Numbered from the stretch's first letter, positions 43,752-53,494 are shown. The stretch is DNA of 64,000 bases from Streptomyces sp. NBC_01716 (GCF_036248275.1 NZ_CP109181.1:3162001-3226000), one strand, 5' to 3'. Notes: a model not told the origin generated them from the letters alone. Made by a program: numbers and translations.

Positions 43752-44848
43752 CTCTCCACGAACCGGTCTACTCGGATGAGCCGACACGGGTACAGCAACT
43801 CGTAAGTCAATTCTTCGACAACCAGTCCGGGGCCGACGTGGCACCGGACGGTCTGGACGTACTCCTGAGCGTGGGGGCCGACGCGAGGGACGACTGCGCG
43901 GTATATGACATCGGTTCACCGGTGACCCTTGTCGTGGGGTCGGACTACATCCGGGGTCCGAAATTCATCCTGCACGAGCTGGGCCTTCTGTCGGACTTCG
44001 ACATCGGCTACTACCTGGCTGCGGCGAACATCAGTGACATAGCGGCCATGGGTGCCACTCCCATCGGTCTGCTCAGCGTCATCCGCTATCCGCACGAGAT
44101 GGACGATGCGGGGTTCCGGCAAGTAGTGGCCGGCGTTCATCAGGCCTGCACGGATTTCGGGACACTCAATGTGGGCGGGGACATCGGGAATGCCGAACGT
44201 CTGATTCTCTCCGGAACGGCTCTGGGCGTCTGTCGGCCCGGAAAAGTGTTGAAGCGATCCGGTGCCTCGCCGGGGGATCTTCTCTGCGTCACCGGTACAT
44301 GCGGTCTCCTCGGCGCGGCGGTCGCGTACTTCCCGCAGCGGGATACGTTCGTGCGAGCGCTGCCGGTGGAAATGGAACAGAAACTGCTGGACAGTTGGAA
44401 AAAGCCCCGCGCCCGGGTGGCCGAGGGACGCGTTCTGGCCCAGAAACCTTACGCCACGGCCTGCCAGGACACCTCGGACGGACTCAAAGCGACGATCGAG
44501 CAGCTGATGCGGGCCAGCGGGGTGGGGTTCCGTGTCAATGGGCTGGACGTTCCCGTGGACCCGTCGGTCCGCGAGGTCGCGGAACTCATGAAGGTCGACC
44601 CGCTGGCTTTGACGATGAGCGCGTCGTCCGACTTCCAGTTGGCCTTCACCATCGCCGCGGACGACGTACCGGCCTGCCGCACTGAATTCAGGGCCGTGGG
44701 GCTAGATTTCGTCGTGATTGGTGAGGCGACGGCGAACAGGGAGGCTGTAGTGATGGATAACAACGGTATCCGGCCCCTACCCGGTGTGGCTTGGAAGCAT
44801 CAGAAGTCCGACGTCAGTCTGCTGGCTTCTGGCACACCGGACGCGTAA
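43748..44848 (+). CDS. ThiL/PurM-superfamily kinase-like protein
   Basis: 366 residues. Matches thiamine-monophosphate kinase layout: GADARDDCAVYDIG (normally GDDAAV), AANISDIAAMGATPIGLLSV, LNVGGDIGNAERLILSGTALG, LKRSGASPGDLLCVTGTCGLLGAA (in two parts), ACQDTSDGLKATIEQLM and SASSDFQLAFT (normally GEDxELLF). The second metal motif is thus altered. It is not next to thiamine genes but follows HIT and Cmk-like genes with a 4-base overlap. It would phosphorylate, or ATP-dependently cyclise or activate, the cluster's product. No SelD Sec/Cys motif. Confidence 0.8.
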   Translation: MTLHEPVYSDEPTRVQQLVSQFFDNQSGADVAPDGLDVLLSVGADARDDCAVYDIGSPVTLVVGSDYIRGPKFILHELGLLSDFDIGYYLAAANISDIAAMGATPIGLLSVIRYPHEMDDAGFRQVVAGVHQACTDFGTLNVGGDIGNAERLILSGTALGVCRPGKVLKRSGASPGDLLCVTGTCGLLGAAVAYFPQRDTFVRALPVEMEQKLLDSWKKPRARVAEGRVLAQKPYATACQDTSDGLKATIEQLMRASGVGFRVNGLDVPVDPSVREVAELMKVDPLALTMSASSDFQLAFTIAADDVPACRTEFRAVGLDFVVIGEATANREAVVMDNNGIRPLPGVAWKHQKSDVSLLASGTPDA

Positions 44849-44922
44849 GCCAGCGAAAGACGCAGGCCGTCTCGGCGTCATGGGCATGGTGGGGCGTCGC
44901 ACTTCCGGAATAAAATGGTCGG

Positions 44923-45690
44923 ATGAAGACGATCACCGCCAAGATCGCCGACCGGTCAATCCTCCTTGGAGCGACCCTGGGCCTGGCGGCGCGTCAATAC
45001 GACGTGCCCAACAAGCCGTTCTGGTCCGAGACGGCACAGGAGCGTCCCTACATTCTCCTCGCGCTCATATGCACGGTCGGACTTTTCGGCGCCTTCACTC
45101 CTTTCCAGGAGCACGCGAACAGGCAGAGAGCGGAGCGCCGGTCCGTTGTGCGCCAGCAAGTGCTGCAACACTTCGGAAAATTGCTTGTGATCGCGGGAAC
45201 TGCCCGTCCGCCTGTAGAGACCGCTGATCTCGGCCTCCATATATGGTTGATTCGCCGGTCTCTTCGTCATCCCTGGCGCGGGTACCTCCGGCGCGTCGCT
45301 ACGTACCGCTTGGGAAGCACTCCAACTACCAGATCCTTCGCACCCATTAGGGGAGTTGGCGTTGTCGGCCTCTGCTGGAAACGTAACGGGGAAGTCTCCT
45401 ACGACGTACAGAAGATGGCTGGCCAGTTGACGAACCAACAGGAATTCGAAACCCGCCGGGATACAGCGGGCCCCGACGCCGTCATGGGTTTCTCCTGGGC
45501 AGGATTTCAGCGCGTTTCACATCGTGGAGCCGTCTTCGCAAGCCCGATCAGAAATCGAAACGGCGACTTCATAGGGTGCATCAGTGTCGATGCCCGGCAC
45601 GGTCATGACGCCATGAACGTGGACGGCTTCTGGCACGAGGTGAACTCGCTCTGCTCCCGTCTCGACCACGAGGACTTCGAAGTCATTTGA
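44923..45690 (+). CDS. Membrane protein with GAF-like C-terminal part, function unknown
   Basis: 255 residues. A hydrophobic stretch near residues 43-62 (YILLALICTVGLFGAFTPF) anchors it. Residues ~100-125 are basic (IRRSLRHPWRGYLRRVATYR), perhaps membrane-proximal. The last ~110 residues read like a small ligand-sensing GAF/PAS-like domain (VGVVGLCWKRNGEVSYDVQ; GAVFASPIRNRNGDFIGCIS). No catalytic motif seen. ATG 44923 lies 6 bases after a TAAAAT that could be a -10 element, so a leaderless start is possible. I do not recognise a named family. Confidence 0.6.
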   Translation: MKTITAKIADRSILLGATLGLAARQYDVPNKPFWSETAQERPYILLALICTVGLFGAFTPFQEHANRQRAERRSVVRQQVLQHFGKLLVIAGTARPPVETADLGLHIWLIRRSLRHPWRGYLRRVATYRLGSTPTTRSFAPIRGVGVVGLCWKRNGEVSYDVQKMAGQLTNQQEFETRRDTAGPDAVMGFSWAGFQRVSHRGAVFASPIRNRNGDFIGCISVDARHGHDAMNVDGFWHEVNSLCSRLDHEDFEVI

Positions 45691-45703
45691 TGCTCTTCAA
45701 AGG

Positions 45704-46183
45704 TCAGCGGCGGCTGGACCGGACGTCGGTAAGTTCTCGCAGTCCGACCTCGCCGTCGCCGCTCTTCGTCCAGACGTCCGGGTCACAGTTGGGGACCGCG
45801 CGCCTGATTCCGCCGCGGGGATCTTCTACATCACCGAAGTGCCGGGGAATCAAGTGGATATGGAGGTGATCGACAGTCCTTCCGGCAGCCCGCCCCTCGT
45901 TGACCCCAATGGTGAATCCATCCGGGCGGGATTCCTCGGTGATTGCCTCCTGAGCGGCCAGGATGAGAGCGTAGGCATCCCTCAACTCGCCGGCCGTCAG
46001 GTCAAAGAAGGACTCCACGTGTCGTTTAGGAACCACTTCGACATGACCAGGAGTGGCGGGGAAATTGTCATAGCGAACGTAAAAAGTCTCATTTTCCTGC
46101 ATAATCCGGTTCAGATCAGGCCGGTGCAGATTACAGAAGATGCATGAGGAATCGTCCGTGACCACCGATTGTTGATGACTCAC
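45704..46183 (-). CDS. HIT-family hydrolase (FHIT/HINT type)
   Basis: 159 residues, standard HIT: CIFCNLHRPDL zinc knuckle, FPATPGHVEVVPKRHVESFFDL, and the triad in HLHIHLIPRHFGD. Expected to hydrolyse dinucleoside polyphosphates or AMP/nucleotidyl conjugates. It is different from the HIT-like protein at 42360. GTG 46183 overlaps the stop of the tiny frame 46180-46281. Its transcription crosses the palindrome at 46291-46317. Confidence 0.85.
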   Translation of the reverse strand: MSHQQSVVTDDSSCIFCNLHRPDLNRIMQENETFYVRYDNFPATPGHVEVVPKRHVESFFDLTAGELRDAYALILAAQEAITEESRPDGFTIGVNEGRAAGRTVDHLHIHLIPRHFGDVEDPRGGIRRAVPNCDPDVWTKSGDGEVGLRELTDVRSSRR

Positions 46184-46281
46184 CGTTCGCTCCGCTCTCG
46201 TTCCGTGGCTGTACCCGCTTCACTCGCATACAGGGCGGCGGTCGAAGTGTCGACGAGGTGGACCAGACCGATGATTAACAT
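46180..46281 (-). CDS. Tiny hypothetical frame, TTA second codon
   Basis: 33 residues, MLIIGLVHLVDTSTAALY then a charged end. Starts 9 bases after a strong palindrome and overlaps the HIT gene by GTGA, so it could be a leader peptide or the tail of a lost gene. The second codon is TTA. No known family. Confidence 0.3.
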   Translation of the reverse strand: MLIIGLVHLVDTSTAALYASEAGTATERERSER

Positions 46282-46290
46282 CCCAGAACC

Positions 46291-46317
46291 GTAGCGAAAT
46301 CGCCCTGATTTCGCTAC
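46291..46317. promoter_or_regulatory. Perfect palindrome GTAGCGAAATC-N5-GATTTCGCTAC
   Basis: 11-bp arms with a 5-base spacer, AT-richer than its surroundings, upstream of the HIT gene on the minus strand. The arm length and spacing suit an HTH dimer rather than a terminator. No cognate regulator gene is intact nearby. Confidence 0.55.
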
Positions 46318-46440
46318 TTGGTCGTTGTCTCTCAAGGATGAAATTCCGGTCCGCGGTTCGATAAGCAATCATCCTTTCGCACATGATCATTTTGCTCGCG
46401 CAGCGGGCTGACCTGCTCCTATGAGCCGAGCGGGTCTTGG

Positions 46441-46512
46441 CAGCACACGGCTTCGATCAGGGCCAGATCGTACGCCGCCCGGCAGTTGCTCACCAGGGCC
46501 GCATCGTCCGTC
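46441..46512 (-). pseudogene. Remnant of an XRE/DUF5753 regulator
   Basis: Read on the minus strand: DDAALVSNCRAAYDLALIEA. It matches the C-terminal part of the intact XRE/DUF5753 protein at 49669-50490 (DDPALVSNCRTAYDLALGDA), and the DNA is also alike. The rest of that gene is absent. It marks the right end of the 42-46 kb island. Confidence 0.6.
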
Positions 46513-46632
46513 CCGTGCCCACGCCCGCCCTGGCACCGGCCTAACTCACGGAGATCCTCGGGGGCGTGGAGTGTGGAGTGGGAAGGGGAGGGCCCCGGGA
46601 ATAAACCCTGGCCCGGGGGCAGTTGGAGTTAC

Positions 46633-48033
46633 ATGAGATTCATCGATGTGCCGACCAGGGACGGGACCGTACTGCGCGGGATTCACCACCCTGCCGCCGA
46701 ATCCGGTCCGGTGGTGCTCGTCATGACGCCGTACGGGGCCGATCGGTATCACCGGGACGGGCGGTTCTTCGCCGGGCGGGGCTTTCACTTCGTCAGCCTC
46801 GACTCGCGGGGGCGCGGGGACCCCGACGGGGTCTTCAAGCCCTTCCTCGACGACGGGGCCGACGGTCACGACGCGGTGGCCTGGCTCGCCGGCCGGCAGT
46901 GGAGCACCGGGGACGTCGTCACCTACGGCGGGTCGTACAGCGGATTCGCGCAGTGGGCCGTCGCCGCCACCCGGCCGCCCGCCCTGCGCGCCGTCGCGCC
47001 CGTGGCGTCGGTGTATCCGGGCGTCGACTTCCCCATGGTCGGTGACGTCCCGACCGCGTACGCCGTGCAGTGGCTCGCCTTCAACCGGGGGCGGCGGATG
47101 AACACCGGGCCGTGGAGCGACGACCGGTACTGGCGGGACATCCACCGCGATCTCGGTGACCGCCCCTTCCGGGATCTGGACGTCGCGTCCGTCGGAGAAC
47201 GGCTGCCCGCGTTCCAGGAGTGGCTCGACCACCCCACGTACGACGCGTACTGGGCGTCGTACGTCCCGTCCGAGCCCGTCGGCGTCCCGGTGCTGGCGAT
47301 CACCGGCCAGTACGACGACGACCAACTCGGCGCGCTCACCTACGAAGAGCGGCACCCGGCCACCCACCTGGTCATGGGCCCCTGGGACCACGCCGGTACG
47401 CGGTCGGCGGCGCGTACCTTCGGCGGGCTGACCTTCGCCGAGGACAGCGCGATCGATCTCCGTGCCCTGCACGCCGACTGGTACGACTGGGTCCTCGGCC
47501 GGGGCCCGTCCCCCGCCTTCCTCGCCGACCGGGTCGCGTACTTCCACATCGGCGAGGGATGGCGGCACGCCTCCTCGCTCCCCCAGGCCCCGTCGACCCC
47601 GTTGCGCCTCCCGGAGACCACGCTGACCCTGGACCCCGCGCTGGTCGGCGACGAACCTGACGGTTTCCGCGAGAAGTTGGACGAGGACGCGTATCTGCTC
47701 ATCGCCCCGGCACACGACGTCTCGGGCCGCCCCCGCGCCGCCCTCACGCTCACGTCGGACCTGCCGGACTTCGACCTGCTGGTGGGCCTCTACCTGCTAC
47801 GGGACGACGCGACGCTCCTGGGCGAGACGGTGTTCCGCGCCCACCACCGCGACCTGTCACGCCCCGTCGAGCTGACCTTCCCGTTCATCTCCCGCACGAC
47901 GGACCCGGGCGACCGCTTCGCGCTCCGCGTCCGGGCCCCGCACAGGCGCTACGCCACCAACCACGAGGCACGCGGCGAGGTCCGGCTGGGGCGGGAGTCG
48001 TACCTCGCGATTCCGGGACTGCCGACGGTCTGA
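46633..48033 (+). CDS. CocE/NonD-family hydrolase
   Basis: 466 residues, X-Pro dipeptidyl-peptidase/cocaine-esterase family. Triad: S101 in GGSYSG, Asp in ITGQYDDDQLG, His in PWDHAGTR. The N-terminal RDGTVLRGIHHPA and the C-terminal jelly-roll (LTLTSDLPDFDLLVGLYLL) are typical. ATG 46633 follows TTGGAG. Esterase or acyl-aminoacyl hydrolase activity is likely; no signal peptide is seen. Confidence 0.88.
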   Translation: MRFIDVPTRDGTVLRGIHHPAAESGPVVLVMTPYGADRYHRDGRFFAGRGFHFVSLDSRGRGDPDGVFKPFLDDGADGHDAVAWLAGRQWSTGDVVTYGGSYSGFAQWAVAATRPPALRAVAPVASVYPGVDFPMVGDVPTAYAVQWLAFNRGRRMNTGPWSDDRYWRDIHRDLGDRPFRDLDVASVGERLPAFQEWLDHPTYDAYWASYVPSEPVGVPVLAITGQYDDDQLGALTYEERHPATHLVMGPWDHAGTRSAARTFGGLTFAEDSAIDLRALHADWYDWVLGRGPSPAFLADRVAYFHIGEGWRHASSLPQAPSTPLRLPETTLTLDPALVGDEPDGFREKLDEDAYLLIAPAHDVSGRPRAALTLTSDLPDFDLLVGLYLLRDDATLLGETVFRAHHRDLSRPVELTFPFISRTTDPGDRFALRVRAPHRRYATNHEARGEVRLGRESYLAIPGLPTV

Positions 48034-48066
48034 CGCTCCCGCTCAGACAAGGGCGGAAGGGCCTCG

Positions 48067-48999
48067 TCAGCGCCGAGCGATGCCCGTGTCCGAGGAGCGG
48101 AGCGTCTCATCGAGGAGGCTCGCACCGGGGCCGGCCAGCCAGCCGTCGAAGCGCAGCAGGAAGGGGAACTCCGCGCGCAGCGCGTCGAGGTTCGCGTTTC
48201 CCGCCAGTCTGCCGTCGTCCACGAGTGCTGCCAGCTTGGCGAGGACCTCGTCCTGTGTCGGCAGGCGGCTGTAGCTGATCGGCCGGCAGGCGGCCCGGGT
48301 CAGATCCTCGGCCAGGGCCTCGCCGGTGAGAGCGTCACCGGCGATCTCCATCGTGCGGCCGGCGTAGCGATCGGGTGAGCCGAAGACCGCGGCGACGATG
48401 CGGCCGATGTCGCGTACCGCGATGAACTGCATGGCCCGGTCGGGGCGCATCAGGAAGGACAGGTGCCCCCTGTCGAGGCCCATTTCGGGGGTCACCAGGA
48501 GCTCCATGAACGTGGCCGGCCGAACGATGGTGCAGGGGATGTCCAGCTTCCGGACATGGGCCTCGATACGGCTCTTGGTGTCGAGATGGTCCACGCCCGT
48601 TGTCGAGCCCGCGGTGACCGCCGAGCTGTATACGAGGTGGGCGACGCCGCAGCGCTCGGCGATCTCGGCCACCGCCGCGCCGAAGCGGACCTCGTCCTCG
48701 TTGGTCACCTCGGCCCCGGCCTGGCCGGAGTTCGGCTGGACACTGAAGACTCCGTGGGCGCCGGAGAAAGCCGCGCGGAGCGACTCCGGATCGCCGAGGT
48801 CACCGCGGACGGTTTCGACGCCGACGGCGGCGAGGGCACGGGCCCGCTGGCCGGACGGGTCCCGCACAACCGCACGCACCCCCCAGCCATCCGCCCGCAG
48901 CGCCGCGGCGACCGCTCCTCCCTGCTGCCCCGTGGCGCCCAGGACGACGACGGTTTTGTTGACGCTGGTTGAGAGGTGCGTCGGAAACGTGCTGGTCAT
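48067..48999 (-). CDS. NmrA-family NAD(P)-binding protein
   Basis: 310 residues. NAD(P)-binding start VVVLGATGQQGGAVAAALR, VRAVVRDP, VRGDLGDPESLRAAFSGAHG, LVYSSAVTAG, IVRPATFME. It matches NmrA/HSCARG redox sensors or quinone-oxidoreductase-like atypical SDRs, lacking the Tyr-x3-Lys pair. Divergent from a MerR regulator with a clear operator between them, so it is probably the MerR target. Confidence 0.87.
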   Translation of the reverse strand: MTSTFPTHLSTSVNKTVVVLGATGQQGGAVAAALRADGWGVRAVVRDPSGQRARALAAVGVETVRGDLGDPESLRAAFSGAHGVFSVQPNSGQAGAEVTNEDEVRFGAAVAEIAERCGVAHLVYSSAVTAGSTTGVDHLDTKSRIEAHVRKLDIPCTIVRPATFMELLVTPEMGLDRGHLSFLMRPDRAMQFIAVRDIGRIVAAVFGSPDRYAGRTMEIAGDALTGEALAEDLTRAACRPISYSRLPTQDEVLAKLAALVDDGRLAGNANLDALRAEFPFLLRFDGWLAGPGASLLDETLRSSDTGIARR

Positions 49000-49054
49000 G
49001 GGCGTGCTCCAGAGTCCGGACGGGATGGTTCGAACGGGTCTCCGCTACGCTAAA

Positions 49055-49074
49055 ACCTGACGCCGACGTCAGGT
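49055..49074. promoter_or_regulatory. MerR-type operator ACCTGACGCCGACGTCAGGT
   Basis: Perfect 7-bp arms around a 6-base spacer, between the divergent NmrA-like and MerR starts, in the size range of MerR dyads. Confidence 0.7.
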
Positions 49075-49109
49075 GCAAGCGGGACATGGAGCCGAGCCAG
49101 GAGGTCGGG

Positions 49110-49472
49110 ATGCGGATCGGAGAGGTCGCCGCGAAGGCGGGCGTCAGCGTCAGGGCGCTGCGCTACTACGAGCAGCAGGACTTGCTGCACTCCTCCCGGA
49201 ATCCGGGTGGCCAGCGCCAGTATCCGCCCGCTGCCGTCGAACGGGTCAGGCTGATCCAGCAGCTCTACTCCGTGGGCCTGCCCAGCAGAACCATTCGCGA
49301 GGTGCTGCCGTTCGCCGACTCCGGTGGGGCGTCACCGGAACTGCTGGAGCTGCTTGCGGCCGAACGCGACCGCCTCGACCGGCAGATGACGGACCTGCGG
49401 GCCGTGCGCAGCCGGCTGCACGACTGCATCACCGAGGCGCGCCATCAGGACGGAACGGGAAGTTCATCCTGA
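49110..49472 (+). CDS. MerR-family transcriptional regulator
   Basis: 120 residues. Winged helix-turn-helix MRIGEVAAKAGVSVRALRYY, then HSSRNPGGQRQYPPAAVERV, followed by a long coiled-coil helix and no Cys cluster, so not a metal sensor. ATG 49110 has AGGAGG 5 bases upstream. Likely controls itself and the divergent NmrA-like gene through the dyad at 49055. Confidence 0.9.
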   Translation: MRIGEVAAKAGVSVRALRYYEQQDLLHSSRNPGGQRQYPPAAVERVRLIQQLYSVGLPSRTIREVLPFADSGGASPELLELLAAERDRLDRQMTDLRAVRSRLHDCITEARHQDGTGSSS

Positions 49473-49481
49473 AGCAGGGAC

Positions 49482-49682
49482 TCAGGCAAGGGCTCCCGTC
49501 TTGACGGCGGAGACGAACGAGGACCAGTCGGCAGCCGGGAAGACGAGAGCAGGACCCTGCGGGAACTTGGAGTCGCGGACGGGGACAACAGGGTGGCCGT
49601 CGGCGACCTCCAGGCACTCGCCGTTGCCGCCGCCGCTGTAGCTTGACTTACGCCACCCCGTGAAGCACTCACTGCTGATCAT
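49482..49682 (-). CDS. DUF397 protein
   Basis: 66 residues with the full motif set: GWRKSSYSGGGNGECLEVAD, VRDSKFPQGPALVF, WSSFVSAVK. Overlaps the XRE/DUF5753 gene by 14 bases. DUF397 proteins pair with XRE/DUF5753 regulators in streptomycetes (WhiJ-type systems) as small partners. Confidence 0.9.
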   Translation of the reverse strand: MISSECFTGWRKSSYSGGGNGECLEVADGHPVVPVRDSKFPQGPALVFPAADWSSFVSAVKTGALA

Positions 49683-50490
49683 GTTCGTGTTCCTCCGCTG
49701 CGGCCCGGACCAGGGCCAGTGATTCTCCCTGCGACAACGCGTCGCCCAACGCCAGATCGTAGGCCGTTCGGCAGTTGCTCACCAGGGCGGGATCATCCAT
49801 CAGGTTCCCGGTGTACAGACCCTCTACGTACGCGACCGGCGCAGCGTCGTTGAAGCTCATCAGGGTGAGCAAGCTTTCCATCAAGGAGTGCTCCCCGGCT
49901 CCGAACGGCAGCACATGCAGCCGCAAGCGTCCCGTCTCGGCCATGCTCGTGATCTTCCGCAGTTGCGTAGCCATGGCGAGCGCTCCCCCAACTCGGCGTC
50001 GGAGCACGGCTTCGTCCAGCAGCGTCCACAGTACGGGGCCTGACAGGCCCTCAAGGATCTGAGCCCGGTCCATACGGTTGACGACGCGCCGGTCAACATC
50101 GTCGGTGCGGTAGTTCGGGTTGTACGAGCGGAACAACGCCCGTGCGTACGCCTCGGTCTGGAGCAGGCCGGGCACGAGCGTGAGCCCGTACTGACGGATC
50201 TCGGTCGCCTGCTTCTCCAGCTCCGCAGCGGCGGCGAAGTGATCGGCGAACTTGGAGTCCAGGTCCTCCAACCACCGCTCAAAGAACCCGTCCGTCCCCA
50301 GCGCCTGGTCGATCCGCTTCGCGTCCGCCGGGCTCGGCAGCCGCCGCCCCGCCTCGAAGTGGCTGATCAGCGTCGGTGAGCACACCACCTGCTGCGCCAA
50401 CGCCTCCTGCGTCATGCCCGCCGCGATACGTCGCAGCTTCAGCTCCTCCCCGTACTTCTCCCGAGGACTGCGCGGCACCCGTTGCTCCAT
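49669..50490 (-). CDS. XRE-family regulator with DUF5753
   Basis: 273 residues. HTH_31 at ~15-70 (RRIAAGMTQEALAQQVVCS, LISHFEAGRRLPSP), DUF5753 at ~90-265 (QYGLTLVPGLLQTEAYARAL, LRKITSMAETGRLRLHVLPF). ATG 50490 follows AGGAGT. It forms the usual trio with DUF397 (downstream, overlapping) and the divergent HATPase gene. Such sets tune development or antibiotic genes in Streptomyces; the target is unknown. Confidence 0.9.
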   Translation of the reverse strand: MEQRVPRSPREKYGEELKLRRIAAGMTQEALAQQVVCSPTLISHFEAGRRLPSPADAKRIDQALGTDGFFERWLEDLDSKFADHFAAAAELEKQATEIRQYGLTLVPGLLQTEAYARALFRSYNPNYRTDDVDRRVVNRMDRAQILEGLSGPVLWTLLDEAVLRRRVGGALAMATQLRKITSMAETGRLRLHVLPFGAGEHSLMESLLTLMSFNDAAPVAYVEGLYTGNLMDDPALVSNCRTAYDLALGDALSQGESLALVRAAAEEHEHDQQ

Positions 50491-50613
50491 CACGCGATCA
50501 ACTCCTGGCCTTGAACTGTGCGTTGTCAAGATCGAACCCCTTCCACGGTAGCCCCCGGCACCCCACTCTGTAAGTGAAATGTCACAGAGTGCAACCTAGG
50601 AGGTGGCTTCCCC

Positions 50614-51030
50614 ATGCTGATGAACCCCGGCCAAGGGGATTCGGTGGTGCTGCGTTGGAGCCGACACCCACGCTGTGTAGGGCTCGCGCGGTGGGAGTTG
50701 CGGAAGGCCCTCGCCGGGTGGGGGCTCGCTCCGCTCGAAGAGGCCGCCGTGCTCGTGCTGTCCGAGCTGCTGACCAACGCCGGGCGGCATGCCCGCGTTT
50801 CGCCGGGGCGGGAGATCGAGACCTGGTACCTGCGGTTGTCCGACACGCTCCGCATCGAGGTGCACGACGCGTCGTCCGACTGGCCCGAGGTCCGCGAACC
50901 GGACCTGGAGGCGCCCGGCGGCAGAGGGCTCACGCTCGTCGCCGCGCTCGCTGACAGCTGGGGGGTCAAGGACCGTAACGGGCCCGGAAAATCCGTCTGG
51001 GCCGAGCTCTCGCTTCCCGAACTCCGGTGA
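50614..51030 (+). CDS. RsbW-like HATPase (ATP-binding) protein
   Basis: 138 residues, HATPase_c_2. N box ELLTNAGRHA, G1-like VHDASSDWP, G2 GGRGLTLVAALAD. Such proteins act as serine kinases/anti-sigma factors, or as partners of XRE/DUF5753 regulators. ATG 50614 lies 11 bases after AGGAGG; ATG 50620 is an alternative. Divergent from the XRE gene. Confidence 0.87.
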   Translation: MLMNPGQGDSVVLRWSRHPRCVGLARWELRKALAGWGLAPLEEAAVLVLSELLTNAGRHARVSPGREIETWYLRLSDTLRIEVHDASSDWPEVREPDLEAPGGRGLTLVAALADSWGVKDRNGPGKSVWAELSLPELR

Positions 51031-51096
51031 CTTCGCTACACCCCGGTCAGCGACAGCTTCGCCGCGAAGCCCAGGAACAACGCGCCATGGAGCTTG

Positions 51097-51120
51097 ATAG
51101 GCAAGTAACAACTTGCCTAT
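51097..51120. promoter_or_regulatory. ArsR-type operator, arms ATAGGCAAGT and ACTTGCCTAT
   Basis: A perfect 10-bp inverted repeat with a 4-base spacer (AACA), ending 3 bases before the regulator's start codon. Position and symmetry fit autorepression by the ArsR-family protein. Confidence 0.7.
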
Positions 51121-51123
51121 GCT

Positions 51124-51447
51124 GTGGGCGTGGCCGACGACCTCTTCAAAGCGCTGGCCGACCCGACCCGCCGCATCATCCTTGACGAGCTCACGGACAA
51201 GTCCGGACAGACGCTCTTCGAGATCTGCTCGCGACTGAGCATGAAGCACCGCCTCGGCATGTCGCGCCAGGCGGTCTCCCAGCACCTCGCCGTACTGGAA
51301 GCCGCCGGGCTCGTCGAGACCAGGCGGGAAGGCCGCTACAAATTCCATGACCTGAACACGGCCCCGCTGCGGCAGATCGCCGAGCGATGGCCCGCGCCCA
51401 GCGCATCCACACCCCCCGCATCCGCACCGGAGGAGAACACCCCATGA
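51124..51447 (+). CDS. ArsR-family transcriptional regulator
   Basis: 107 residues. Winged helix: FKALADPTRRIILDELTDKS, MSRQAVSQHLAVLEAAGLVE, REGRYKFHDLN. No metal-site CxC. GTG 51124 is used (51130 possible), with no Shine-Dalgarno, so a leaderless or near-leaderless mRNA is likely. Overlaps the VOC gene by ATGA; the two form a regulator-enzyme operon behind the operator at 51097. Confidence 0.87.
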   Translation: MGVADDLFKALADPTRRIILDELTDKSGQTLFEICSRLSMKHRLGMSRQAVSQHLAVLEAAGLVETRREGRYKFHDLNTAPLRQIAERWPAPSASTPPASAPEENTP

Positions 51448-51836
51448 AGATCCATCTGACCAGCGTCTTCGTAGACGACCAGGCCAAGGCCCTGCGCTTC
51501 TACACCGAGATCCTCGGCTTCGTGAAGAAGCACGACGTCCCCGTGGGCGAGACGGACCGCTGGCTGACCGTCGTCTCGCCGGACGAGCCCGGCGGCACCG
51601 AACTCCTCCTGGAGCCCTCCGGCCACCCGGCCGTCAAGCCGTACCGCGACTCGCTCATCTCGGACGGCATCCCGCTCGCCCAGTTCGCGGTGGACGACGT
51701 GACGGCGGAGTACGAGCGGCTGACGGGCCTCGGTGTGCGCTTCACCCAGGAGCCCCTGGAGATGGGACCCGTCACCACCGCGGTCTTCGACGACACCTGC
51801 GGCAATCTGATCCAGATCGCGTCGGTGCCCGCGTAG
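51444..51836 (+). CDS. VOC-family (glyoxalase/bleomycin-resistance fold) protein
   Basis: 130 residues. VFVDDQAKALRFYTEILGF, RWLTVVSPDEPGGTELLLEP, then VFDDTCGNLIQIASV. Likely metal ligands are few (Glu in ELLLEP, and GNLIQI where most have His/Glu), so a binding or isomerase-like role is possible. ATG overlaps the ArsR stop and has GGAGGAGA upstream. Confidence 0.85.
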   Translation: MKIHLTSVFVDDQAKALRFYTEILGFVKKHDVPVGETDRWLTVVSPDEPGGTELLLEPSGHPAVKPYRDSLISDGIPLAQFAVDDVTAEYERLTGLGVRFTQEPLEMGPVTTAVFDDTCGNLIQIASVPA

Positions 51837-51853
51837 GAAGCCGGCCCCACGCG

Positions 51854-53494
<1,641 letters not shown>

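Noticed and set aside
43748..44848. Selenide water dikinase (SelD)
   Set aside because: No N-terminal Sec/Cys motif; ThiL-type segments fit better.
44911..44916. TAAAAT as a firm promoter
   Set aside because: No acceptable -35 at the right distance; kept only as a remark in the gene entry.
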